From Synechococcus sp. RS9916 (GTDB lineage: Bacteria > Cyanobacteriota > Cyanobacteriia > PCC-6307 > Cyanobiaceae), in NCBI RefSeq assembly GCF_000153825.1, contig NZ_DS022299.1:2258869-2322868 (forward strand): 64,000 nucleotides of DNA. Reading direction: 5' to 3'. Made by a program: the position numbers and the translations under genes. Below are positions 8,939 to 17,970 of this stretch, in pieces (the stretch's first letter is position 1; each line of letters starts with the position of its first letter). Under the pieces are notes generated by a model. It worked only from the letters and a program-made list of their open reading frames with translations, made no database searches and had not been told where the DNA came from.

Positions 8939-10247
8939 TGCTGAACTGGGTGATCCAACGCAATTCGTCGAAGCTCACAATTTCGTCGTTTTCAGCAAAG
9001 TGAACGCCTGCGGTGACACGCAATGGGATCCCTCCGGTGAGGTTGGCGGAGATGCCCAAGGTGGCACGACCGATGGCGTATTCCACAAAGGTGCCCCACC
9101 ACTCGTCGAAGACAAGGCTGACCGATCCAATGGGCCCCCAGCAAAGATTTTCATCAACTTTGCCTACCTTTCGGTTGGACTCCACAGGGGTGCAAGTGAA
9201 GTTGAAGGGTTCGTCCTTGTCGGTGAGGCTTGCGAAACGCCCCGTGCCAAGGCCGCCGTTGGCGATGAACAGCGGATAGTCCTTGCCGTTGTCTCCCAGC
9301 CACCAGCCATTGGAGGCCATCAGATAAAGGTTCCGTCCTGTATCGGTATTATCATCCCACTGGATTACCTGCTCGCCACCAAAGGCAATGCCCCCTGTGT
9401 CGCCGATGGCCCGTGCGATGCGGAAGCCAGAGGAAACGCCATCTTCAATGCCTGTGCTGCCACCGGGAATATCAGGGTTGTTCTGAAGGCTGCGGAATGA
9501 GGTGTTCAGTGCAACGCTCCAGTTTGTGGTTTGAAGAATATTGGCGTGAATGATTCCCCAGCCATCAAGATCTCCGGAGTCTCGAGCTGGAATAAACGGA
9601 TCGCCTGGATTGCGACCGTTCTGATAGTCGTAACCAAGAATGCTGACATCGCCAAACCAGCGTTGGCTCCAGCGGAAACCATTGGGAATTCGTAGGCTGA
9701 TGTCGGGTCCAACTAAGCCATCGCCAAAGGCAACCGAGCGATTAAGAGCTTGGATCGGTGGTGGAGGTGGTGGACCTGGGAAAATGCGAGGCGGCATTGC
9801 TGCTTCCTGGGCGACGACCTCTGGGGGCGCGGCTTCTTGTTCGTTGGCTGACGCACCAATTTTGTCTTTAGCCAGGTTTTCGCTATGGGTAGACACAAGA
9901 GGTGTATCACTTTCTTGGATAGCTTCCCACACTACAGTGGTATTTAGATGAGTTCTATCTGCAGGAGACTCGTTTTCGGATATGCGCACCCAGATTATCG
10001 AACCACTTTTCTGATTCTTTTTAGTTTCAGTGAAAGGTGCGATTTCCCAGACGAGGTGTTTGGTAGGCGTTGAGTATTGTTTCGTATTTTTAGATTTGAA
10101 GCCTTGATTGCTTTCAGGGTTTGATGTATTTTCTTTTACTGGACGCCATATCGGCTGCGCTTGAAGTGGACGAGGAGAAATAATTGGCAATAGAAATAAT
10201 AAGATTAAAAGGTCAATATAATAGCCTAAATTTTTAGTTGAAATCAT
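8928..10247 (-). CDS. Secreted outer-membrane beta-barrel protein, unknown function
   Basis: A 439-residue protein starting at ATG 10247, one base after the galE stop. A longer frame from 10298 would overlap galE by 50 bp and would bury the signal peptide. Residues 1-30 form a signal peptide with the hydrophobic core LLILLFLLPII and likely cleavage after PLQA. A low-complexity linker follows, including a run of six prolines (GPPPPPPIQAL) about one third in. The C-terminal 280 residues alternate short polar/aromatic strands and turns, with segments such as GGIAFGGEQVIQWDD and WWGTFVEYAIGRATLGISANL. They end in QFSIGF, a terminal Phe typical of proteins inserted by the BAM complex. Its role in polysaccharide export is inferred only from position. 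Base composition changes inside the gene: the 3' part is GC-rich like the core, the 5' part AT-rich like the island. Confidence 0.8.
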   Translation of the reverse strand: MISTKNLGYYIDLLILLFLLPIISPRPLQAQPIWRPVKENTSNPESNQGFKSKNTKQYSTPTKHLVWEIAPFTETKKNQKSGSIIWVRISENESPADRTHLNTTVVWEAIQESDTPLVSTHSENLAKDKIGASANEQEAAPPEVVAQEAAMPPRIFPGPPPPPPIQALNRSVAFGDGLVGPDISLRIPNGFRWSQRWFGDVSILGYDYQNGRNPGDPFIPARDSGDLDGWGIIHANILQTTNWSVALNTSFRSLQNNPDIPGGSTGIEDGVSSGFRIARAIGDTGGIAFGGEQVIQWDDNTDTGRNLYLMASNGWWLGDNGKDYPLFIANGGLGTGRFASLTDKDEPFNFTCTPVESNRKVGKVDENLCWGPIGSVSLVFDEWWGTFVEYAIGRATLGISANLTGGIPLRVTAGVHFAENDEIVSFDELRWITQFSIGF

Positions 10248-10248
10248 C

Positions 10249-11289
10249 TTATGTATTCTTATACCCATCAGGATTCTTTGACTGCCAGGACCAGCCATCT
10301 CTGCAAATATCAGTAATGTCTCTTACGCATCTCCATCCTATTTTATCTGCTGCTAGTGTTGGATCAGCGATGGTAATTGCAGCATCTCCATTCCTCTTTT
10401 CAACAATCTCGTAAGGGATAGAATTTCCAGATGCAATTTCAAACTCTTTAATCAGCTGAAGAACTGAATACCCAGAACCACTCCCTAAATTAAGTGTTAC
10501 TAGTTGTGGCTTATCGTTCAACAAATAGTTAAGAGTCTCCACATGTCCCTCTGCTAAATCCATTACATGAATATAATCTCGAATACCAGTTCCGTCTGGC
10601 GTTGGCCAATCTCCACCAAAAACACTTACTGAATTTCTTCTGCCTATTGCAACTTGACTTATATAAGGAAACAGGTTATTAGGTGTTCCTAGAGGGTTTT
10701 CACCAATGAGACCGGAAGGATGAGCCCCGACAGGATTGAAATACCGTAAGCAGGCGATCCGCCAAAGTTGAGAGTTGCTATCGAAAAGATCAGTCAACAT
10801 CTGCTCAACAGCTGCTTTTGTATATCCATAAGGATTAATTGGTTTTATAGGTGCAGTTTCTTTAATCGGTACTTCAACTGGATCACCATAAAGAGTTGCA
10901 CTACTGCTAAATACTAAAGTATTGCAGTTATTATTTGACATCGCTGACAAAAGCGAATAGGACCCGCAAACGTTGACATTCCAATATTTCAATGGATTGT
11001 TTACTGACTCTCCGACGGATTTAAGCCCCGCAAAATGAATCACACCCTCAAATGGTGCTCCTTGTTTGCTGGCAATGCTAAATACTTGGTCAAGAAAATA
11101 ATTATCACAGATATCGCCTTTAATATATTCCAATGATTTAAGTGAGATATCTTGAACTCTTTTCAAAGCAAGCTCAGAACTATTAGAGAAATCGTCGATG
11201 ATGGTTATCTCATGTCCTGCTTCAAGTAATGCAATGCATGTGTGGCTTCCTATAAAGCCGGCTCCTCCAGTGACAAGTAATTTAGCCAT
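10249..11289 (-). CDS. galE: UDP-glucose/UDP-GlcNAc 4-epimerase
   Basis: A 346-residue short-chain dehydrogenase-type NAD-dependent epimerase of normal GalE length. The NAD-binding GGAGFIGSH lies at residues 8-16, followed by IIDDFSNS, which binds the adenosine ribose in GalE. Catalytic YxxxK is Tyr-154/Lys-158 (PYGYTKAAVEQML), preceded by the Ser-rich strand VFSSSATLYGDP. The segments RYFNPVGAHPSGLIGE and GTGIRDYIHVMDLAEGH are near-diagnostic for GalE. It interconverts UDP-Glc and UDP-Gal, possibly the N-acetyl forms, to supply precursors for the polysaccharide. It is the third gene of a minus-strand unit that starts with the Wza-like gene at 14258; the outer-membrane protein gene follows its TAA by 1 bp. 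Confidence 0.96.
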   Translation of the reverse strand: MAKLLVTGGAGFIGSHTCIALLEAGHEITIIDDFSNSSELALKRVQDISLKSLEYIKGDICDNYFLDQVFSIASKQGAPFEGVIHFAGLKSVGESVNNPLKYWNVNVCGSYSLLSAMSNNNCNTLVFSSSATLYGDPVEVPIKETAPIKPINPYGYTKAAVEQMLTDLFDSNSQLWRIACLRYFNPVGAHPSGLIGENPLGTPNNLFPYISQVAIGRRNSVSVFGGDWPTPDGTGIRDYIHVMDLAEGHVETLNYLLNDKPQLVTLNLGSGSGYSVLQLIKEFEIASGNSIPYEIVEKRNGDAAITIADPTLAADKIGWRCVRDITDICRDGWSWQSKNPDGYKNT

Positions 11290-11299
11290 CTTAAAATCG

Positions 11300-13057
11300 C
11301 TAAATATTTAATGTTGAAACTAGATTTGTATCTAACAATACCCAACCAGTGACGTCACCACCTTGCAGAATCAGCTCTTCTCTAAGTCTATAAATATCAT
11401 CTCTTTTCGCGGCTCCCAGTGCAGTTATTATCACTTGAGTGCTACATGCACGTGTTTCTAAAAGGTTTTGATTTAATATGATAGTTTTATTCGCGCCAAG
11501 ATAAGTTTGAAGATGACTGGAAAAATTTTTCACTATAGCATCATCAATCTTCCCTAAAGTAATAAGGGCAATTGAATTGTGTGCCAATAAGGGACCTTGC
11601 GCGATAAGTTTTATTGGTTCAATCCATGATTTTTGAATCGTTTGATCAGGGTATGGAAGGCGGTTAAGAAGAACGCCAGGAAGTACCGCTTTTAATTCTC
11701 TTATACTAAAAATTAGCCCACTTCGCTTATCTATGGTTAGAGCAATGAAAGCGCCTAGAAAAATACCTATAAGTAATCCAGATCCAATTATTCGGTATTT
11801 CCGAGGACTAACAGGATTTTCAAGCATTGTTGGGGAAGATATTAATTCCCAGGGGGATGCCTTTCGAGCCTGTTCTAATCGGAATTGATTAAGTTGGTTT
11901 TGCAAAGAAACCAGAGTAGCCTCATCCCGCAATGCCTTTTGAGTTAATTGCCTGTGAGCATTGACTACATCTTTGGGACGATCAAGGGCAGACAGATTTG
12001 CAACTGCTAAATCAAGCTCTCCTTTAAGAAGTGAGATTGTTTGCGTGTTAATATAGCCAATAAGGGCCATTCTTTCTCTCTCAAGCTTTAATATCAGTGG
12101 GTCAGTATCAGTAAAACGAGAGCGATATTCTGCGAGTTTTGTTTCTAGTGAAGTAAGTTGATCAAAAGTTGATGACTTATCGGTAAGTGCTGAAATTTGG
12201 GAGGCAAAGTACAAAGAACCTCTTCCAGCATCTTGAGCTCGTTTGATTTGTAATTTAAGTGCTCTAATTTTTTGTATAGCTGCGGTTCTAGCGGCTTCTA
12301 TGCCACCACCTGTTCCAGAGACAGCCTCTCCAGGTCTACTGCCTGACGCACCACCAGAAACAGTACCAGCTAGGGGCAGTCCATCGAGTAATCCAAGTGC
12401 ATTAGCATATCCATAATCAAGAGCCTCCTTTGTACTAGCTTCTGACTTTAACTTAATATCTATAATTTGTTCTTCTAAGTAAGAAATTACATTTTCCAGT
12501 TCACGCCTTCGTCCTCTATTGGAATAGTCTTGATATGTTTTTGAAAGCATTTTAGATATTGGTAATACTAAACTTTTATCAGAATCCCTGTATGCAACTT
12601 TTAAAACTGAGGTGCCCTGTAATTGCTCGGCAGAAACTGATGAATTAACCCAGCTTTGAAATGTCAGATCATCAGTATTAGTCTTTGTTTTATTTGCAAT
12701 TACTAGATTATAGACTGGTCTTAATACAGAAGGACTTCTCAAAATTTGGAGCTCTGTTGCTATCGAATCATTCCCACTTACACCGCTTAAGCCCGCTATA
12801 GCTGCCAGTGCTTGATTTTGAGATAATATTGACTCACCTCCTGCCTTGTTCGCACTCAGGACTATCTCAAATTCTGCTTGATAAACTGGACTTGTACGTG
12901 CAACTTGGATCAATCCTAAGCAAAGACCTGCAATGCCCCCACCAATAATCCAATGTAAACGGCGAAGACAAGCATTTTTTAGTTCAATCAGATCAATCTC
13001 GCCTGTGAGAATATCTAACGATTCTATTTTTTTATCTGAGGAGGAGGTCATTTTCAT
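11300..13057 (-). CDS. Polysaccharide co-polymerase (Wzz/Wzc-like) with degenerate, kinase-dead C-terminal domain
   Basis: A 585-residue inner-membrane protein from ATG 13057, 7 bases after the Wza stop; a longer frame from 13120 overlaps the upstream gene. Residues of the first 60 include transmembrane segment WIIGGGIAGLCLGLIQVA followed by a Wzz-type periplasmic region (YQAEFEIVLSANKAGG). A long helical part holds several coiled-coil-like stretches (REMALIGY, LQNQLNQFRLEQARK regions). The second membrane segment IIGSGLLIGIFLGAFIALTI follows the PVSPRK motif typical of Wzz/Wzc. In tyrosine-kinase Wzc proteins a P-loop ATPase would follow. Here about 150 residues follow with Rossmann-like strands (SIALITLGKIDDAIV, VTGWVLLDTNLV) but no Walker A GxxGxGK[ST] and no Tyr cluster at the end. 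It probably sets chain length and couples to Wza. Kinase loss is read directly; the domain origin is inference. Confidence 0.85.
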   Translation of the reverse strand: MKMTSSSDKKIESLDILTGEIDLIELKNACLRRLHWIIGGGIAGLCLGLIQVARTSPVYQAEFEIVLSANKAGGESILSQNQALAAIAGLSGVSGNDSIATELQILRSPSVLRPVYNLVIANKTKTNTDDLTFQSWVNSSVSAEQLQGTSVLKVAYRDSDKSLVLPISKMLSKTYQDYSNRGRRRELENVISYLEEQIIDIKLKSEASTKEALDYGYANALGLLDGLPLAGTVSGGASGSRPGEAVSGTGGGIEAARTAAIQKIRALKLQIKRAQDAGRGSLYFASQISALTDKSSTFDQLTSLETKLAEYRSRFTDTDPLILKLERERMALIGYINTQTISLLKGELDLAVANLSALDRPKDVVNAHRQLTQKALRDEATLVSLQNQLNQFRLEQARKASPWELISSPTMLENPVSPRKYRIIGSGLLIGIFLGAFIALTIDKRSGLIFSIRELKAVLPGVLLNRLPYPDQTIQKSWIEPIKLIAQGPLLAHNSIALITLGKIDDAIVKNFSSHLQTYLGANKTIILNQNLLETRACSTQVIITALGAAKRDDIYRLREELILQGGDVTGWVLLDTNLVSTLNI

Positions 13058-13064
13058 TCTTAAT

Positions 13065-14258
13065 CTACCTAAAAAGATTGTAAATTGAGTAAACGCCAAC
13101 CGCCGGACCAGTGACCTCATTAAGTACGTCTAGAGTTGCGGATAAAGGAGATTGATTAACTCTAATGACATCTCCACTCATCAATATTGGGTTAGTAAAT
13201 GATCCGGCCGAATTACTACCATCACTGAAAAAATTCCGTTTATCTGTGCTTCCATTACGATTGAACCGAACAAACTCAACTTGTCCACGCAATAGCTTTT
13301 GTCCTCCTGCTGCAGCTAATGCTTGATCTAACGAAGCTCCTTGTGGCAAAATCTTCATACCGGGGTCACGTACTCTACCTGTAATATAAACTTGAATAAA
13401 ACTAGGACTTAAATTCGTTTGACTTGCTTTGATAATTTGATCTCTAAGTTCAGTAGTGGACCTTGTGACGAATACTGTATCTCCGTCTACTAGTCTAAGA
13501 TTTCCAGATTCATCACCATTGGTTATTAACGATAAAAAATTTACTTTTGCTCTCATTGATCCACCGCCTTCACTCAATGGGCGCTTACGTGTTACGGTGA
13601 CCTCTTCAAGATTTGAAAATGGAGTGACTCCGCCAGCTACTTGCAATGCATCAAACAATCTAGGTAATCTATTGGAAGATGGATTTTGTTGACCATTATT
13701 TGATAGATTATTAAATTGTTGAACAATTTCGGATTGCATTTTGATGTTTGAATTAAGGTTAAGAGCATCGCGCCTGGATGCATAATCTTCGGATATGACT
13801 GTATTGGTTGTACTTAGATAATAGTATCCAGGACGAGCCACTTCACCACCTACGTAAACCCTAACAGGCCGATACGCGGCAGGACTTACAAAAATATCTG
13901 GATCCTTAATAAAGGATGCATATTGGGAGAAAAGAAAATACCTTAGTTCTTCAACTGTCAATCCCTCAACATATAATGATCGGAGCCTTGGCAAATATAA
14001 AGTACCATCTGGACCAATCGAATAAACACCAGAAAATTCTGGTATATTGATTAATTCTATAAATACCGAATCTCCCGGACCTAAGATATAATAATTACTG
14101 TGGAGACTCTTTTGAGAAATACTTTTATGTTCAGTTGTCTCTTTTTGATAATCAATCTCATTAGCATTACTTGCTAGAGGGAAAAGAATGATGGATAAAA
14201 TTTGGAAGAATAAGAGGAATTTAAAGTTAACCAAGCTTTGAACACTTAACCCTAACAT
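13065..14258 (-). CDS. wza: Wza-like polysaccharide export protein with SLBB domain
   Basis: A 397-residue periplasmic/outer-membrane export protein. Residues 1 to about 32 are a signal sequence (FLLFFQILSIILFPLASNA). There is no lipobox Cys, so it is not lipid-anchored as E. coli Wza is. The Poly_export domain begins with YYILGPGDSVFIEL and continues through GPDGTLYLPRLRSLYVEGLTVEEL. A SLBB-type segment VRVYVGGEVARPGYY follows, and a second one later (VYITGRVRDPGMKILPQGASL). An Asn/Gln-rich insert (about residues 165-185) separates the two halves. It forms or lines the outer-membrane exit for the polysaccharide together with the downstream co-polymerase. It is the first gene of the leftward unit, and its start faces the plus-strand initiating transferase across 168 bp. 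Confidence 0.92.
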   Translation of the reverse strand: MLGLSVQSLVNFKFLLFFQILSIILFPLASNANEIDYQKETTEHKSISQKSLHSNYYILGPGDSVFIELINIPEFSGVYSIGPDGTLYLPRLRSLYVEGLTVEELRYFLFSQYASFIKDPDIFVSPAAYRPVRVYVGGEVARPGYYYLSTTNTVISEDYASRRDALNLNSNIKMQSEIVQQFNNLSNNGQQNPSSNRLPRLFDALQVAGGVTPFSNLEEVTVTRKRPLSEGGGSMRAKVNFLSLITNGDESGNLRLVDGDTVFVTRSTTELRDQIIKASQTNLSPSFIQVYITGRVRDPGMKILPQGASLDQALAAAGGQKLLRGQVEFVRFNRNGSTDKRNFFSDGSNSAGSFTNPILMSGDVIRVNQSPLSATLDVLNEVTGPAVGVYSIYNLFR

Positions 14259-14426
14259 CTTATTTCTGGACTACCATTACAGCCTGATCAGTGGACACGG
14301 CTCGTACTGTCCGATTCGGGGCAACAAAGGTGTCAATCATGCTATATGTTGAAATGAGATTATTTTAGGTTTCACCATAAGCAAATAAGATGTTTATTTA
14401 TCTTTTTCAACGGTAATAACCACTAT
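14259..14426. promoter_or_regulatory. Divergent control region of the polysaccharide island
   Basis: This 168-bp gap lies between the start codons of the leftward export unit (14258) and the rightward WbaP gene (14427), so both transcripts should begin here. I find no JUMPstart/ops element and no convincing sigma-70 box pair. A GC-richer patch at about 14288-14326 stands out in otherwise AT-rich DNA and contains the short inverted repeat GGACA/TGTCC; it could be an operator or a remnant. Confidence 0.45.
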
Positions 14427-15782
14427 ATGCAATTCAGAATACCGTGGATTCTTTCTAGAAAACGATTAATTGCCGCAACATTACTTGATTCTGTAATCTT
14501 TATTGCTAGTTATACCTTTTCATTTCGCTTAAGCTTTGAGCGTTGGCCTGATCTAAATTTTTCAATCGCTTTTTTTTTAATCTATTGGTTAATTGTTAGT
14601 TATGTTATAGGACGTTATCCTAGGTCACATCATCCTCCTCAGATATCCACTTTATTAAATATTAGTCAACAATTATTCAAAACCCTCTTTGTTGCACTTT
14701 TAAGTACTTGTTGCATAATCGTTTATTATAATTTTTTCAAACTTACTAACAGCGTTGAAAGTGTAAATATATTTTTACTGCAAAGTGGCATCTTGTTTTG
14801 CATTATTAGTTCTAGCTCCCAAGTACTTTTTGACGACTGGATAAGAAGAAATTCGAAGAAGAATAATTTATGGACATTCATAGGGTCGCAAAACAATTTT
14901 CATAAGCTTCAGAATTACCTTCAGTGGTCTCGAGTTCCTGCAAAGTTGTACTTTGCCGAAATAGATAATTTAAACATATGTAGTTCCTTGCAAATTGTTG
15001 TTGATAACTATACCGACTATAATAAATCGCAGCTTGATAAGCTTCTTCACTTTCAACAAACAGGAATTACCATAATCACCAAATACTCTTGGTGTAAACT
15101 TATCCTTCAACGTTTTCCTCCTGATCTTTTAACAGAAGTTGAATTATTACGTGGTGAATTCTCCATGCCTCAAAGTAATTTACAGACTCGCATTAAACGG
15201 TTAGGAGATGTTATAATTTCACTTCTATTACTTATTTCATCTTTCCCATTAATATTCTTTTCATGTTTTTTAATTTTCTTGGAGGATGGTAATCCAATCT
15301 TTTATTCTCAAATACGTAGCGGGTTGTCTGGTAAGTCTTACAGGGTTTGGAAATTGCGTACTATGTACCGTGATTCTGAGAAAAATGGACCTCAATGGGG
15401 AATGAAAACTGACCCTCGTGTCACCAAGATTGGATATTTTCTAAGAAAATTTAGAATTGATGAACTTCCACAGCTTTTATGTGTTTTAAATGGAACTATG
15501 AGTCTTATTGGACCACGACCTGAACGTCCAGAATTTGATGTTCAGCTTGAGGCCGAGTTGCCATTTTACAAATTACGTTATAAAATGAGACCTGGTCTAA
15601 GTGGATGGGCTCAAGTCAACTATCCGTACGGAGCATCTGTCAAAGATTCAGCCAATAAACTCAGTTATGATCTCTACTATCTTAGAAATGCATCACTTTG
15701 GTTGGATTTGCTGATTTTGGTGAAGACCATTCGACTGGTTTTTAATGCTCAGGGCTCTATACCTGTCGACAAAATTAATTAA
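14427..15782 (+). CDS. wbaP: WbaP-like polyprenyl-phosphate sugar-1-phosphate transferase (initiating transferase)
   Basis: A 451-residue membrane enzyme that starts repeat-unit synthesis by moving a sugar-1-phosphate from a UDP-sugar to undecaprenyl phosphate. The first 130 residues hold about four membrane helices (for example [20 protein letters not shown] and [14 protein letters not shown]). After a soluble central domain with a poor CoA-binding-like fold comes the Bac_transf catalytic part. It has the re-entrant helix [17 protein letters not shown], then [19 protein letters not shown], the DELPQLL box, [12 protein letters not shown] and [13 protein letters not shown]. All conserved Asp/Glu and Arg residues of the family are present. 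It is the first gene of the rightward unit. Downstream, 129 bp containing only a possible 25-codon frame separate it from ptmE. Confidence 0.93.
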   Translation: MQFRIPWILSRKRLIAATLLDSVIFIASYTFSFRLSFERWPDLNFSIAFFLIYWLIVSYVIGRYPRSHHPPQISTLLNISQQLFKTLFVALLSTCCIIVYYNFFKLTNSVESVNIFLLQSGILFCIISSSSQVLFDDWIRRNSKKNNLWTFIGSQNNFHKLQNYLQWSRVPAKLYFAEIDNLNICSSLQIVVDNYTDYNKSQLDKLLHFQQTGITIITKYSWCKLILQRFPPDLLTEVELLRGEFSMPQSNLQTRIKRLGDVIISLLLLISSFPLIFFSCFLIFLEDGNPIFYSQIRSGLSGKSYRVWKLRTMYRDSEKNGPQWGMKTDPRVTKIGYFLRKFRIDELPQLLCVLNGTMSLIGPRPERPEFDVQLEAELPFYKLRYKMRPGLSGWAQVNYPYGASVKDSANKLSYDLYYLRNASLWLDLLILVKTIRLVFNAQGSIPVDKIN

Positions 15783-15911
15783 CAATTTTAATCTATAACT
15801 ATAATAATGCAATCATCCCTTTTAAACGAAGAATCTGCAGCATCCGCTTCTTTATCAGATATATTTACTAACCAGATTTTTTAAAAATCAACCTTCAAGA
15901 CACTCTAAATT

Positions 15912-16979
15912 TTGAATCACTCCTTTTCTGGTCCTAGCAATCTTAAGAATCTTCTTTTATCGGCTGACGCGAAGATTCTCGACGCAATGCGAGTTATTGA
16001 CTCTACACCCGCCCATATTTCGCTTGTAATTGATAAAGCCAATAAGTTAATCGGAACCCTGACCGACGGTGACATTCGTCGTGCATTGCTTCACGGAGAA
16101 TCTTTAACTTCTCCTGTAGAAAATATCATGAATCACGACTTTTATGCATTAGTGCACAATCAAGACAAGAGTCATGCCTTAGATATCATGAAAAAAAAGA
16201 AGATTAAGCAGATTCCCATTGTTAATTCTTCTGGAGAAGTTATTGATTTATTGTTCGATGATCAATACAACACTTCAAATGTAGTCAGCAACCCTGTGGT
16301 GATTATGGCGGGAGGTAAAGGTACTCGTCTTCGTCCATTTACCGAAAATTGTCCTAAGCCTATGCTGTTAATAGATGGCAAGCCAATGCTTGAAATACTG
16401 CTTGAAAATTGTATTTCCTCAGGGTTCAGAAATTTTTACTTCTCTGTAAATTATCTCAAAGAACAGATTATTGATTATTTTGGCGATGGTAAATCATGGG
16501 ATGTTTCTATTAACTATCTTATAGAGAGTGAGCCGTTGGGTACAGCAGGTTCACTTAAATTGTTGCCCAAAACTGTAAAAGAGCCAATATTGGTTCTAAA
16601 TGGCGATGTTTTGACAAGCTTAAATCTTTTGCATTTATTAGATTTTCATACACATCACCATGCTCAGGCAACTGTATGTGTCCGTCAAAATCAAACCACT
16701 ATCCCTTTCGGTGTTGTTCAAGTTGATGGATTGGATTTAATTGATTTCGAAGAAAAGCCTGTTTACTCACATTTGGTAAATGCTGGAGTTTATGTTATTG
16801 ACCCTATTTTGTTGACTAGTATTCGTCCTGATTGCTTTACTGATATGCCTACACTGTTACAAGTTTCTCGCTCCAATAGTGAGCGTGTTATTGTTTATCC
16901 TATTCACGAGTATTGGATTGATGTAGGTCGCCCTGAGACATTAGAAGAAGCACATAAAACTTGGAAGAATCTAAATTAA
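15912..16979 (+). CDS. ptmE: PtmE-like GDP-sugar synthase: CBS domains plus nucleotidyltransferase
   Basis: A 355-residue protein. Residues 10-125 are two CBS modules (SLVIDKANKLIGTLTDGDIRRALL and a second ending PIVNSSGEVIDLL). From about residue 128 a sugar-nucleotidyltransferase follows with VIMAGGKGTRLRPFT, CPKPML, the metal-binding LNGDVL and DFEEKP. The CBS-nucleotidyltransferase order matches Campylobacter jejuni PtmE, glucosamine-1-phosphate guanylyltransferase, which activates the sugar with GDP for legionaminic acid. Start TTG 15912 is chosen because an in-frame TAA ends at 15908 and the next ATG would cut into the first CBS module. It is the first gene of the ten-gene nonulosonate operon; the oxidoreductase gene begins 6 bases on. 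GDP specificity is inferred from synteny with the ptm/leg genes. Confidence 0.85.
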   Translation: MNHSFSGPSNLKNLLLSADAKILDAMRVIDSTPAHISLVIDKANKLIGTLTDGDIRRALLHGESLTSPVENIMNHDFYALVHNQDKSHALDIMKKKKIKQIPIVNSSGEVIDLLFDDQYNTSNVVSNPVVIMAGGKGTRLRPFTENCPKPMLLIDGKPMLEILLENCISSGFRNFYFSVNYLKEQIIDYFGDGKSWDVSINYLIESEPLGTAGSLKLLPKTVKEPILVLNGDVLTSLNLLHLLDFHTHHHAQATVCVRQNQTTIPFGVVQVDGLDLIDFEEKPVYSHLVNAGVYVIDPILLTSIRPDCFTDMPTLLQVSRSNSERVIVYPIHEYWIDVGRPETLEEAHKTWKNLN

Positions 16980-16985
16980 ATTCAT

Positions 16986-17963
16986 ATGGAAGGTTGCAAA
17001 ATTTCAAAAATTCTTATATGTGGACTTGGTAGTATTGGAAAACGTCATTTCAGGGTTCTTAAGCGACTTTATCCTTTCATGAAGATCGGAGCGTTACGTT
17101 CTGGTTATGGTCTTGAGAGCAAAGAGTCTAACTCTGTGGACATTACTTTTAGTAGTCTAGATGAATCTATCAAATGGTCACCTAATGCGGCTATTATTGC
17201 ATCACCCGCTCCTTATCACTTAGCGACGGCAATTCGATTGGCAAGATCTGGAATTCCTCTTCTTATAGAGAAACCTATTGGTACTGGATTTGAGTCTACT
17301 GACCTTTGGAACGAATTGCTCGCAATATCCCAAGATCTTCCTATATTAATTGGTTATGTCTTTCGCCACGATAAATGTCTTTCAAAGGTAATTAACCTTT
17401 TGAATTCCAATCTAATTGGCAATCCTGTCGAGTTGGATATATATTGCGGGTCTTGGCTCCCGGATTGGAGACCTAACCAGGATTACAAAACATCTGTTTC
17501 TAGTTGTAAAAGATTGGGGGGCGGTGTGTTATTAGAGTTGAGTCACGAAATAGATTTGGCTTTTAGGTTGTTTAGTGATCTACAGCTTGAAAGTTGTTTA
17601 TTGTCTCTGTCTAGAAACCTTGAGATAGATGTAGAGGATAACGCAGTTCTGGTATTGAGATCATCAAGATGTCAATCTATTGTTATACGTATAAATTTCT
17701 GCACTACCCCGCCAAAACGTTTTTTATCAGTCCGAGGCACATCAGGAGAAATTTCATGGAATTTGGCACAAAATTTTGTGAGTTTACACTCACGCCAACT
17801 AGATACAGTTTTCCACTCACATGAAGTCATTGATGACTTGTATTTTAAACAAATTAAGCATTTTTTTGCATGCATCGAGGGACAAGAAAGTGTTATGTGT
17901 ACTGTTGAAGATGGCTTAAAAGTAATTAGCCTTATTGCTCAAGCCAAATCAATTTCGAGTTGA
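16986..17963 (+). CDS. ptmF: PtmF-like Gfo/Idh/MocA oxidoreductase
   Basis: A 325-residue NAD(P)-dependent oxidoreductase. Residues 8-22 give the Rossmann motif LICGLGSIGKRHFRV. The strand AAIIASPAPYHLATA is followed by the family signature LLIEKPIG, with the catalytic-site Glu-Lys-Pro. The C-terminal alpha/beta domain includes GGGVLLELSHEIDLA, where the His binds substrate in related enzymes. In C. jejuni, ptmF sits beside ptmE, ptmB and ptmA and takes part in forming the amino-sugar phosphate that enters the legionaminate route. The same four genes are contiguous here (ptmE-ptmF-legF-ptmA). ATG 16986 is 6 bases after the previous stop, and the next gene starts 7 bases after this one. Confidence 0.82.
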   Translation: MEGCKISKILICGLGSIGKRHFRVLKRLYPFMKIGALRSGYGLESKESNSVDITFSSLDESIKWSPNAAIIASPAPYHLATAIRLARSGIPLLIEKPIGTGFESTDLWNELLAISQDLPILIGYVFRHDKCLSKVINLLNSNLIGNPVELDIYCGSWLPDWRPNQDYKTSVSSCKRLGGGVLLELSHEIDLAFRLFSDLQLESCLLSLSRNLEIDVEDNAVLVLRSSRCQSIVIRINFCTTPPKRFLSVRGTSGEISWNLAQNFVSLHSRQLDTVFHSHEVIDDLYFKQIKHFFACIEGQESVMCTVEDGLKVISLIAQAKSISS

Positions 17964-17970
17964 ACTTTTA

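Noticed and set aside
10248-10298. Upstream start for the outer-membrane protein
   Set aside because: Would overlap galE by 50 bp and place 17 residues before the signal peptide; ATG 10247 fits better.
15875-15889. Palindrome GATTTTTTAAAAATC before ptmE
   Set aside because: No loop and only A/T pairs apart from the ends; expected by chance in such AT-rich DNA.
16190-16198. A8 and T8-T9 tracts inside ptmE, wbaP (about 14,570) and several glycosyltransferase genes as phase-variation sites
   Set aside because: All frames are intact and tracts of this length are common at this AT content; no population evidence.
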